From an uncultured bacterium (GTDB taxonomy: Bacteria > Elusimicrobiota > Elusimicrobia > Elusimicrobiales > Elusimicrobiaceae), in contig CASEVJ010000009.1 in the NCBI GenBank assembly GCA_949291365.1, positions 1-64,000 on the forward strand: a stretch of 64,000 nt of DNA, read 5' to 3'. A model generated the notes under the pieces. The model saw only the letters and a program-made list of their open reading frames with translations. It ran no database searches and had not been told where the DNA came from. Below are positions 1 to 7,351 of the stretch, piece by piece. The number at the start of each line of letters is the position of its first letter. The first letter of the stretch is position 1. Made by a program: the position numbers and the translations under genes.

Positions 1-876
1 TTCCTTAACGGTATTGGCTCCCAACTTTTTTTCTAGATTTTCCAACCCTTTGTATAAGAGAATATCGCTAGTGGAGAATCCGCCCCTTATGGCTTCTTTT
101 ATCTGCCTTAGTTCTGCTTCTTTGGAACACCCAGCAGGGGGTAAATTGTTTAGCACCTCATTAGAGAAACTTACCAGTAACTCCCTGGCTAATTTACTAT
201 CCCACACTTCCCGTAATGTAAATTTCCCACCACATTGCTTGAACTTGGATAAATTGGCATTCACGGAAGAGCTCCCATAAAAAGAGGATTCATATCTAAG
301 CACTTGCTTCCCTTGCTCTAGCAACTTGCAATAGATTTCTTTGTTTTCCTTGTTGTATAGACTCTTTCCCACTATTTCCTTGGTTGTTTTGTCATAAAAA
401 GCGATGTCTCGGCTGTCCAGGCTTATACCCACTTTATACCCGTCTCTTCTATCTTTTCTATAGTGATGAAATTCGAGCGCATTATATCCTTTAGTTAAAC
501 CCTTCCCAAACCGCTTGAACAAGGCGGTCATAGAAGTAGTTATAGGCAAAATAATGTTCTTTCCATACTCCAGGTAATAAATCTGTGCGTTATATATCGC
601 TTCTTTGGGCACATCTACGCCGTTTCTGGTAAATTCGCATTGAATAGCTGTCACTAACTCATCCAAGTCCGCATCCGTGGCTTCCGCCAGGTTATTACCA
701 AATAAACACCTCGGTGCGGCTACATCAAATACAACCTGTTGTTTTTTGCTGTGATAAGACACCACAGGTTTATTGTGGGGATTCTTAATTCGCTGGGCTT
801 TCAATGACTCTATCGCCCCAGGCCACATTTCTTTTACATTTTCTGGTTCAATACCACCTTTTATTCGATCAATCAT
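1..876 (-). CDS. Phage/plasmid replication initiator-like protein (filamentous-phage gene II / Phage_CRI type), 3' end outside window
   Basis: The minus strand is open without a stop from an ATG at 876 to the window edge, giving 292 residues. A TGAGGAG ribosome site lies about 10 bases upstream. Residues about 130-215 run through an aromatic, basic stretch (FHHYRKDRRDGYKVGISLDS), then IAFYDKTTKEI, then VLRYESSFYG. This order resembles the replication initiators of inoviruses (gpII/RstA), which have a YDK motif followed by an LR(F/Y)E strand. The catalytic role would be nicking an origin for rolling-circle replication. It probably belongs to an integrated filamentous phage or plasmid whose other genes lie to the left. 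The family assignment comes from motif memory only. An unrelated hypothetical protein is possible. Confidence 0.55.
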   Translation of the reverse strand, partial: MIDRIKGGIEPENVKEMWPGAIESLKAQRIKNPHNKPVVSYHSKKQQVVFDVAAPRCLFGNNLAEATDADLDELVTAIQCEFTRNGVDVPKEAIYNAQIYYLEYGKNIILPITTSMTALFKRFGKGLTKGYNALEFHHYRKDRRDGYKVGISLDSRDIAFYDKTTKEIVGKSLYNKENKEIYCKLLEQGKQVLRYESSFYGSSSVNANLSKFKQCGGKFTLREVWDSKLARELLVSFSNEVLNNLPPAGCSKEAELRQIKEAIRGGFSTSDILLYKGLENLEKKLGANTVKE

Positions 877-947
877 ATTTGTTGAATCTCCTCAGGTCAA
901 ATCCAAGATTTTTCAATCTGGGAACTCTTTCGGGTTCAACAAATGTA

Positions 948-1186
948 TAAGTGTATACCTTCTTTAATCTCTCTTAATAAAAGTTATGGGCTTGCTGGGT
1001 GGCTTTATAAATTGTCATTAGAACCTATAAATCCCGTTATAATTTCTTATCCTCCCTTGCTACTTAATATATAAGTGTATACCATGTACAATTCCTATTT
1101 GCGGTACGTAACTTTCCACCTGTATATCGGGGGTCTTTTAGACAAAAATATCCTTTCCCGCTATATATAATGGGTAAGTGTATACC
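948..1186. repeat. Three copies of TAAGTGTATACC upstream of the replication gene
   Basis: Identical 12-mers lie at 948-959, 1072-1083 and 1175-1186, all in the same orientation. They are spaced 124 and 103 bases apart. The core GTATAC is palindromic. On the minus strand, copies 2 and 3 read TGGTATACA, which resembles an extended -10 box. They could be operators of a phage-type repressor, iterons of the replication protein, or repeated promoters. The position just upstream of the initiator gene favours a regulatory or origin role. Confidence 0.6.
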
Positions 1187-1690
1187 ACGCTCAATTGCTG
1201 TTTAGAAATATAAAACCTGGTAAATTACTGAGGCGTGCACGCTATGTTTTACGAGAAGCTATTCGCGGGCTTTTATATTCAGCATCTTATTATGAGAAAT
1301 ATAATTCACAGATGATAGGGACAAAAGACCTAATCAAAACTACCCCTAAAGGCCTAGTTTTGAAATCATGCGCATATACTGATAAGGGTGGCGAAATTTC
1401 GTATGTATTCTTACATAAATTCGGGTGTTTGGTAGCTTTTTAATGAGGAAAATTATATGGGATAAGACTTGTGATCGTTGATTCTATCTGCCTGCTAAGT
1501 GCGTGATGTAAGGAACAATATAATTGTATGAGGAAGAAAGGCCTCTAAAAATTTTCAGAAAAATTTTTGACCGAATTTTTTATTCGAAAAGTTCAAAATT
1601 TATTTTTGTGATGTTATCTTCTGTTCTTGGCGGACTCCGTCCGCCGTCCTTATTTTTGGCAGGCGAAAAATAGCGGACAAAAGGAAATTA

Positions 1691-1717
1691 GTAACGACAT
1701 CAGATGCCCATGTCGTT
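1691..1717. repeat. Perfect 9-bp inverted repeat, 9-base loop
   Basis: TAACGACAT at 1691-1699 pairs perfectly with ATGTCGTTA at 1709-1717 across CAGATGCCC. It has no T-run on either side, so it is not an intrinsic terminator. It could be an operator, a nick-site hairpin of the neighbouring replicon or part of an unrecognised RNA. Confidence 0.4.
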
Positions 1718-1849
1718 AGATGGTTTTATTGATTAATATACGAAATACGAATTTTAATCCTAATTCCAAAAGACCATGATAAAAAACACATGCTCCGGTA
1801 CACACATTATTACTGTTTATCATGATGAGTCTGTATTGGGGAATGCTAT

Positions 1850-1878
1850 TTGTGGATGACTTTGTTTTTTGCTAAAAT
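1850..1878 (+). promoter_or_regulatory. Promoter of RNA A / polysaccharide operon
   Basis: TTGTGG at 1850-1855 is followed after 17 bases by TAAAAT at 1873-1878. The TGC just before it makes an extended -10 (TGC-TAAAAT), as at many promoters in this window. Transcription would start near 1885. No other -10 is seen before the first polysaccharide gene, so this promoter may drive both the RNA and the operon. Confidence 0.5.
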
Positions 1879-1884
1879 ATAAAA

Positions 1885-2184
1885 AATTTGTTGAAGAAGG
1901 AGTCGGGGGAAGTGCGCCTCAGATAAAAGGCAAACTGTAATTGTAATTTAATTCGTTTTTGGAATCCTATGCATAAATAGGATGGTTATTGGGGAAACTC
2001 AATGTCCACTCACATCCAAAAGCGGTCATTTAGGTAGAAGAATATTGGGAAGTCATGAGCCCAATATCTTCTGCCGAATGTTCGCATATTCTTGTGTAGA
2101 ATAAGTTCTATTCTAAGAATTTTTGCGGCTACGACTGCTGTTGGTTATACCTGTGAGTGGAGTAACCAATGGCAGTCGTTTTTT
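1885..2184 (+). ncRNA. RNA A: pseudoknotted RNA with intrinsic terminator, leader of the polysaccharide operon
   Basis: Reading 5' to 3': TCGTTTTTGG (1953-1962); hairpin P1 (1964-1970 with 1977-1983); hairpin P2 (1988-1993 with 1998-2003, GAAA loop); strand X at 2005-2014; an AAAAGCGG motif; long hairpin P3 (2033-2075, 16 bp with one bulge); an extra hairpin (2089-2119); and terminator hairpin P4 (2131-2147 with 2163-2179, 17 bp including two G.U) followed by T2180-2184. The P4 loop at 2152-2161 is perfectly complementary to X over 10 bases, so X and the terminator form an H-type pseudoknot with one base between the stacked stems. The same order of parts is found in RNAs B and C at 52.4-53.1 kb. 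No conserved reading frame is shared. The first polysaccharide gene begins 30 bases after the T-run. I do not recognise the family. Confidence 0.7.
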
Positions 2185-2214
2185 GTCTCCATAAACGGAT
2201 TTTGAGGGATGTTT

Positions 2215-3039
2215 ATGGAACACAAATTCTCTGTTCTGATTTATATAAATGACAAAAGTACTCCCGAATGGCTGAACCGCGCGCTAGATAGCGTTCTCGC
2301 TAATACGGTTCGCCCGTCAGAAATAATAGCTGTTATCTGTGGTGTGAAGAGCCCCCAAATACAGCTAATTTTAGACAAAGCCAAAACAAACACGGATTTA
2401 CGCGTTTTGCCTTATCCTGTAGATTATGGGCGTGCTTTCGCTTTGCAAACCGCTCTTTCCAAAAGTTCTTGCGAATTGGTCGCTCTGCAAGATGTAAATT
2501 CCATTTCATTTTCTCATCGTTTCGAAAAACAACTAGCTCATTTTACGGCATATCCCGATACTACCGTATTAGGAACTTGCTTCCAAGAAATAGATGGAGA
2601 ATCTTTGGCTCCCGTAGACGTCCATATCGTCCCGCCGACGCACACAAAAATAAAAAAAATCTTAAAACAACATTGCCCTTTTCAACACGGTACGGTAATG
2701 CTTAAGAAACAAGCTGTATTGGAAGCGGGCAATTATCAGCCTTTCCCTTTTTTGTTGGAAGACTATTATTTATGGGTGCGTGTAATTGGCAAAGGATATA
2801 AAACGGCCAATTTGCCGGACATATTAGTGGCTATGCCAAAAGATCCGGCCCTGCGGTGGGTCTGCAACGCGTGGCTGTTCTTCCAAGCGAATAAAAACCT
2901 GTATGACGTAATGCGTGAATATAAATTAATCGGTGTGTTTTCCTATTACAGCAAAATGATGGCCTGTTTTATCAAATACTTGTTTATTCCTAACTGGCTG
3001 AAGAAGATATTCCACAAGGAAACTTGGATTTTTAATTAA
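2215..3039 (+). CDS. Glycosyltransferase family 2 protein
   Basis: This is a 274-residue GT-A fold protein of the usual length for a single-domain GT2. The N-terminus (FSVLIYIND, residues 5-13) is the first strand of the nucleotide-binding fold. LVALQDVNSIS near residue 90 stands where the metal-binding DxD lies in this family. It should transfer a sugar from a nucleotide donor to a lipid-linked glycan on the cytoplasmic face. An ATG at 2209 is also in frame, but the GAGGG at 2204-2208 is properly spaced only for the ATG at 2215. It is the first gene of the polysaccharide operon, 30 bases after the terminator of RNA A, and 10 bases before the next glycosyltransferase. The sugar specificity cannot be read. 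Confidence 0.85.
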   Translation: MEHKFSVLIYINDKSTPEWLNRALDSVLANTVRPSEIIAVICGVKSPQIQLILDKAKTNTDLRVLPYPVDYGRAFALQTALSKSSCELVALQDVNSISFSHRFEKQLAHFTAYPDTTVLGTCFQEIDGESLAPVDVHIVPPTHTKIKKILKQHCPFQHGTVMLKKQAVLEAGNYQPFPFLLEDYYLWVRVIGKGYKTANLPDILVAMPKDPALRWVCNAWLFFQANKNLYDVMREYKLIGVFSYYSKMMACFIKYLFIPNWLKKIFHKETWIFN

Positions 3040-3049
3040 GGAGAAGCCC

Positions 3050-3868
3050 GTGGATGAATTGGTGAGCATCATAATGCCTACGTATAATTGCGGCGCTTTT
3101 ATTGAGGAGTCGGTTAAGTCTGTTTTGGCGCAGACTTACAAAAATTGGGAACTGCTGATTGCGGACGACTGCAGTACCGATAATACCCAAACCGTTTTGG
3201 CTCCGTATTTGGACAATTATCCCAATATCTACTACATCCGCCTTGAAAAAAACAGCGGGCCGGCGGCGGCTCGTTCGGCTGCTTTAAAACAGGTGAAAGG
3301 GGAGTATGTGGCGTTTTTGGACAGTGATGATCTGTGGGCTTCAAACAAATTATTCCTGCAAATAGATTTTATGAAAAGAAAGGATGTGGCATTTTCTGCT
3401 ACGGGTTATGAATTGATGAACGAAGAAGGCCTTTCTAAAGGCACTGCGTTTATTCCGCCTGCCAAAACGACATATGACAAGATGCTGCGGCTTTCCTGCC
3501 CCGTGGGCAATTTGACCGTTATGTATGACCGGCGAATCATTGGAGAACAACAAGTGCCGGATATTCAGAAACGCAATGATTATGCCCTGTGGCTTCAAAT
3601 CCTTCATAAAACGGACGCTTGTTACGGTATGCCGACCGTATTGGCTAAGTATAGGGTGCGCTCCCAATCTGTCAGCCGCAATAAGCTCAAACTGCTCCCT
3701 TATCATTGGCATTTATACCGCCATATAGAGAAGTTAAGCCTGCTAAAAAGCGTGTGGTATATCTTGTGCTGGGTATTTATTAAAAGTACAAAAATCGGTA
3801 TTAACAAAATGCATTTGGGAGATCTGTACAAACGTGGTACCGAAAATTCATCTTTGCACTACGAATGA
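3050..3868 (+). CDS. Glycosyltransferase family 2 protein
   Basis: A canonical GT2 of 272 residues. VSIIMPTYN near residues 5-13 begins the fold. DDCSTDNT follows at about 40, and FLDSDDLW near 90 carries the DxD metal-binding site. The start is GTG at 3050, preceded by AAGGAG at a 7-base distance. An upstream ATG is absent. It overlaps the next gene by four bases (ATGA), so translation is probably coupled. Its likely role is to add one residue of the repeating unit of a surface polysaccharide. Unlike the very AT-rich genes downstream, the first two transferase genes have intermediate base composition. Confidence 0.92.
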   Translation: MDELVSIIMPTYNCGAFIEESVKSVLAQTYKNWELLIADDCSTDNTQTVLAPYLDNYPNIYYIRLEKNSGPAAARSAALKQVKGEYVAFLDSDDLWASNKLFLQIDFMKRKDVAFSATGYELMNEEGLSKGTAFIPPAKTTYDKMLRLSCPVGNLTVMYDRRIIGEQQVPDIQKRNDYALWLQILHKTDACYGMPTVLAKYRVRSQSVSRNKLKLLPYHWHLYRHIEKLSLLKSVWYILCWVFIKSTKIGINKMHLGDLYKRGTENSSLHYE

Positions 3869-4860
3869 GAAATTTTAATATGAAAAAATATCCTTATGTG
3901 ATTTTTTCTCCTCATTTTGGGAAATTGCCAAAATATTTTAAATTATGGGTTCATTCGTGCTCGTATAATAAAAATTTTTTGTTCATTGTTTTTACGGATT
4001 GTCATGTCGATGGGGCTTTGCCTGATAATGTGTTGGTATATAACATTAAGTTTGAAGAGATGAAAAAGAAGATTCAACAAAAGTTGGATTTTAAAATTTC
4101 CTTAGATAATCCCTACAAATTATGTGATTACAAACCTCTTTTTGGATATTTATTTGACGAATTTCTTAATCAGGCAAAATATTGGGGGCATTGTGATATG
4201 GACCTGATTTTTGGAGATATAGAAAAATTCCTTCCTTCCCTTGATTTTGATAAAATATCCCATCTCGGGCATTTGTCTCTTTATCGGAACACTCCCCAAA
4301 TTAGAGCAGCCTTTAGTTTGTCCTCTCCTCATGCAGTAACTTTTAAAGATATACTTGCTTCTCATGTCAATTTCGCTTTTGACGAAGACCCCGAATATGG
4401 TATTAATGCCATATTTGCATCCCATAATTTATCTATTTTCCCGTACGAAAAATCTGTTGCCGAAATTTCACCTATTCACTTAAATTTTGTCTTAAATCAT
4501 AGGGATTATCCTCATATAACGCATGAATTCGGAGATTTTATTTTCTCATTTGAGTCTGGGAAAGTATATGGCTGCTCATTAAAAAACGGGCAAATAGAAA
4601 AGAGAGAAGTGTCGTATATACATCTTCAAAAACGTTCAATGCAAAATTTATTATCGCAAATTCCTGAAAAATTCCTCATTACTTATTCCTTGTTTCGTAA
4701 CTGGGAAGAACCGACCAAACATACAATTCTTTCTTCTTTGCCTAAATATCCCAAAATTTCTTCCTTTTGTACATTGTTAAAGGTTAAGAAAAAAACGGCC
4801 CCCAAAAGGATTGCGCGTATTGTGGAAAGCTATAGAATGCGATTAAATAAAAAAATTTGA
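3865..4860 (+). CDS. DUF6625-like putative glycosyltransferase
   Basis: A protein of 331 residues with the signature YKLCDYKPLFGYLFDEF followed by YWGHCDMDLIFGD at about residues 84-118. Proteins with this CD(I/M)DLIFGD motif (DUF6625 family) are common in capsule and O-antigen loci and resemble GT-A transferases, the acidic motif playing the part of DxD. The start overlaps the stop of the previous gene. A second ATG at 3880 is possible, as neither has a strong ribosome site. The gene is strongly AT-rich. The function is inferred from motif and context, and the substrate is unknown. Confidence 0.7.
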   Translation: MRNFNMKKYPYVIFSPHFGKLPKYFKLWVHSCSYNKNFLFIVFTDCHVDGALPDNVLVYNIKFEEMKKKIQQKLDFKISLDNPYKLCDYKPLFGYLFDEFLNQAKYWGHCDMDLIFGDIEKFLPSLDFDKISHLGHLSLYRNTPQIRAAFSLSSPHAVTFKDILASHVNFAFDEDPEYGINAIFASHNLSIFPYEKSVAEISPIHLNFVLNHRDYPHITHEFGDFIFSFESGKVYGCSLKNGQIEKREVSYIHLQKRSMQNLLSQIPEKFLITYSLFRNWEEPTKHTILSSLPKYPKISSFCTLLKVKKKTAPKRIARIVESYRMRLNKKI

Positions 4861-4879
4861 GGATGTTAAGGAGATTCCA

Positions 4880-6205
4880 ATGTCTATATATGAGAATTTA
4901 CAAAAAAATAAAGCCGCTTTATCTGTAATTGGATTGGGTTATGTCGGGATGCCTATAGCCGTTGCTTTCGCCAAGAAAGGAATCAACGTCATTGGTTTTG
5001 ACATTAATCAAGCCAAGATTGACCTATACAAATCAGGCATTGACCCTACAAAAGAAGTTGGAAATGAAAACATTCGGAATACCACGGTGAGATTTACTTC
5101 AAATGAAAAAGAATTATGCCAATCCTACTTTCACATCATAGCGGTTCCTACTCCTGTTAATATGGATCATACGCCTGACTTGACGCCTGTAATTGGGGCT
5201 TCTCAACTTGTGGGACGAAATCTCCGACGAGGGAGTATTGTGGTGTATGAAAGTACCGTATATCCCGGTTGTACGGAAGATGTGTGTATTCCTATCCTTG
5301 AAAAAACATCCGGACTAAAATGCGGAATGGATTTTAAGGTGGGGTATAGCCCTGAGCGCATTAATCCAGGAGATAAGATGCATCGCTTGGAGAATATCCA
5401 TAAAATTGTTTCTGGCATAGATAAGGAAAGCTTAGAAGAAATAAAAAAAGTTTATGACATGGTAGTAGAAGTGGGTTCATATCCTGTTTCCAATATCAGA
5501 ACAGCCGAAGCTATTAAGGTGGTAGAAAATAGTCAAAGAGATATAAATATCGCTTTTATGAACGAACTCGCCATGGTGTTTGATCGTATGAAAATTGATA
5601 CGAACGAAGTGGTTGAAGGAATGAACACAAAATGGAATGCTCTGGGTTTTCGCCCGGGCTTAGTCGGCGGACATTGTATTGGGGTGGACCCCTATTATTT
5701 TACACATGAAGCGGAAAAATTAGGCTATCATAGCCAAATAATTTTAAATGGACGGATTGTCAATGATGGAATGGGGCGTTATGTAGCCGATGCCGCTATC
5801 AAACAGATGATACTAGCGGGCTTGGCGCCTCAAGAAGCAAAGACAGTTATATTGGGACTTACATTTAAAGAGAACTGTCCAGATATACGCAATACCAAAG
5901 TGATAGATATTATCAAACGCCTAGAGGAGTATGGAATACGGCCTGCAGTAGTGGATCCCTGGGCTAACCCTATGGAAGCAGAGGAAGAGTATGGTTTGCA
6001 ACTCACACCTTTAAAGCACATTAATAATGCGGATTGTATTATTATTGCAGTCGCACACGACGAATTTAAAAAAATAAATTTGCTACAGTTAATGGATTTG
6101 TATAGTAAGGAAACGAATCCTCATGCTAGAGTTTTGCTCGACGTTAAAGGGATTTTCCCCATAGAAAAATTAGAAAGTCTTTCGGTACGGTTTTGGAGGC
6201 TATAA
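4880..6205 (+). CDS. tviB: UDP-N-acetylhexosamine 6-dehydrogenase (TviB/WbpO type)
   Basis: A 441-residue member of the UDP-glucose/GDP-mannose dehydrogenase family. VIGLGYVGMPIAVAFAKKG near residue 17 is the NAD-binding glycine loop. YESTVYPG (about 115) and GYSPERINPGD (about 155) are typical of the TviB/WbpO branch. GGHCIGVDPYY near residue 265 carries the catalytic cysteine. The enzyme oxidises C6 of UDP-GlcNAc or UDP-GalNAc to the uronic acid, using two NAD+. A second, different dehydrogenase (Ugd type) ends the same operon, so the polysaccharide probably contains two uronic acids. AAGGAG lies upstream of the ATG. Whether the substrate is GlcNAc or GalNAc is not decidable here. Confidence 0.88.
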   Translation: MSIYENLQKNKAALSVIGLGYVGMPIAVAFAKKGINVIGFDINQAKIDLYKSGIDPTKEVGNENIRNTTVRFTSNEKELCQSYFHIIAVPTPVNMDHTPDLTPVIGASQLVGRNLRRGSIVVYESTVYPGCTEDVCIPILEKTSGLKCGMDFKVGYSPERINPGDKMHRLENIHKIVSGIDKESLEEIKKVYDMVVEVGSYPVSNIRTAEAIKVVENSQRDINIAFMNELAMVFDRMKIDTNEVVEGMNTKWNALGFRPGLVGGHCIGVDPYYFTHEAEKLGYHSQIILNGRIVNDGMGRYVADAAIKQMILAGLAPQEAKTVILGLTFKENCPDIRNTKVIDIIKRLEEYGIRPAVVDPWANPMEAEEEYGLQLTPLKHINNADCIIIAVAHDEFKKINLLQLMDLYSKETNPHARVLLDVKGIFPIEKLESLSVRFWRL

Positions 6206-6208
6206 TCC

Positions 6209-7336
6209 ATGAAAATCTTGCATATTAATTGCAATTATGCCGGGCGTTCTTTACATCAGACAATGATTGATACCCTGCAGGCATTGGGGGTTGAAAACAA
6301 TGTCTTTGTCCCTATTCATCCCAAACAAGAAGTTGTTGTCGCGGAGAGAGAGAATGTTTGTCTGTCCGTGTGTTTTCCAAGATGGTCAAGATTTCTATTT
6401 GCATATAAGCAAAAAAAAATTTACGATTCCCTGTGCAAAAGTATTGATGTCCAACAGCATGATTTAATTCATGCCTATACCTTATTTACTGATGGGAATT
6501 GTGCATATAAGTTGCATAAGCATTTTCATATCCCTTATTTGGTAACGATTCGCAATACCGATATCAATTATTTCTTTAAATTCAGGCCTGATTTGATTCC
6601 TCTTGCCGTTAGAATTCTGTCGCATGCCAGCGGTATATGCTTTTTAAGTCAAGAATACAAAAAACAAGTGTTTCTGAAATATATACCCCGGAAATTGTGG
6701 AGAGAATTATTGCAAAAAACGCATGTAATCCCAAATGCTATTCATGATTTTTGGCTTAACAACCTGTTCACAGCGCGTGACTATAATGCCACTTATGAAA
6801 ATTTTGCAAAAAAGCGGATTAAAATAATCTTTGTCGGTGGAATTGATAAGAATAAGAATCTATTGACGACTTGCGCCGCCTTAAATGCTTTAGCCCAAAA
6901 AGGCTGGCAAATACGTTATACTGTCGTTGGAAAAATTTTTGACCAAGAGATTGCGGATAAAGTTTCCCGCCTCTCCTACTCAGATATTCTTACCCCCATG
7001 CCGCCAGAGAGGCTGCTGGAAGTTTATCGGGACCATGATATTTTTGTTATGCCATCTTTTAAAGAAACTTTTGGACTCGTGTATGCTGAAGCAATGAGTC
7101 AGGGGCTGCCTGTCGTTTATACAAAAGGACAAGGATTTGATAAGCAGTTCAAAGAGGGAACTGTGGGATATCATGTTTTTCCTAAAGATCCTACGGATAT
7201 TGAACAGAAAATCCTTGCCTGCGTACAGCGTTACAAACACATAAGTCAAACCTGTTTGTCACAGGTATCAAAATTTCAATGGAAGAAGATTTGCCTTGAA
7301 TATATTCAAATCTATCATGCAGTATTAAATAATTAA
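6209..7336 (+). CDS. Glycosyltransferase family 4 protein
   Basis: A GT-B fold transferase of 375 residues. The C-terminal half shows IIFVGGIDKNKN (about 208), the start of the second Rossmann domain. PSFKETFGLVYAEAMSQGLPVV near 288-310 follows the EX7E pattern of retaining GT4 enzymes that holds the nucleotide sugar. It starts three bases after the dehydrogenase stop and is clearly in the same operon. It probably adds a sugar to the undecaprenyl-linked repeat unit. The GT4 assignment is firm, but the linkage and sugar are not known. No gene for the initiating phosphoglycosyltransferase is seen in this cluster. Confidence 0.88.
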   Translation: MKILHINCNYAGRSLHQTMIDTLQALGVENNVFVPIHPKQEVVVAERENVCLSVCFPRWSRFLFAYKQKKIYDSLCKSIDVQQHDLIHAYTLFTDGNCAYKLHKHFHIPYLVTIRNTDINYFFKFRPDLIPLAVRILSHASGICFLSQEYKKQVFLKYIPRKLWRELLQKTHVIPNAIHDFWLNNLFTARDYNATYENFAKKRIKIIFVGGIDKNKNLLTTCAALNALAQKGWQIRYTVVGKIFDQEIADKVSRLSYSDILTPMPPERLLEVYRDHDIFVMPSFKETFGLVYAEAMSQGLPVVYTKGQGFDKQFKEGTVGYHVFPKDPTDIEQKILACVQRYKHISQTCLSQVSKFQWKKICLEYIQIYHAVLNN

Positions 7337-7351
7337 TTTTTGGTATATATT

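Larger units (their letters stand above)
877..1849. other. AT-rich intergenic region between the mobile-element gene and RNA A
   Basis: No convincing gene is present. An 82-codon frame at 1195-1443 (+) has only a TTG start and no ribosome site. Visible structures are a hairpin GGCGGA-ctccg-TCCGCC at 1629-1645 followed a few bases later by a T-rich run, an A/T hairpin at 1574-1588, and a perfect 9-bp dyad at 1691-1717. I found no tRNA and no recognisable attachment core. This stretch probably holds the boundary between the mobile element and the polysaccharide locus. Confidence 0.4.

Noticed and set aside
14..967. Plus-strand frames at 14-280 and 773-967 as genes
   Set aside because: They lie antisense to the 292-codon open frame of the replication-initiator-like gene, which has a ribosome site and family motifs. 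They are shadows.
948..1186. dif-like XerCD site as phage attachment core
   Set aside because: The TAAGTGTATACC repeats and surrounding bases do not show the two 11-bp arms with a 6-bp spacer expected of dif.
1195..1443. 82-codon plus-strand frame as a gene
   Set aside because: It starts with TTG, has no ribosome site or ATG, and resembles no family. It is kept only as a remark on the intergenic region.
2002..2037. Eleven-codon leader peptide inside RNA A (ATG at 2002)
   Set aside because: The frame is not conserved in RNAs B and C and has no ribosome site. The stretch is better explained by strand X and the AAAG motif.
1885..2184. RNA A as tmRNA, 6S RNA, RNase P RNA or a c-di-GMP riboswitch
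   Set aside because: No tRNA-like ends or tag frame, no RNase P core, no open-bubble 6S shape, and only a chance GGCAAAC match to the c-di-GMP aptamer.
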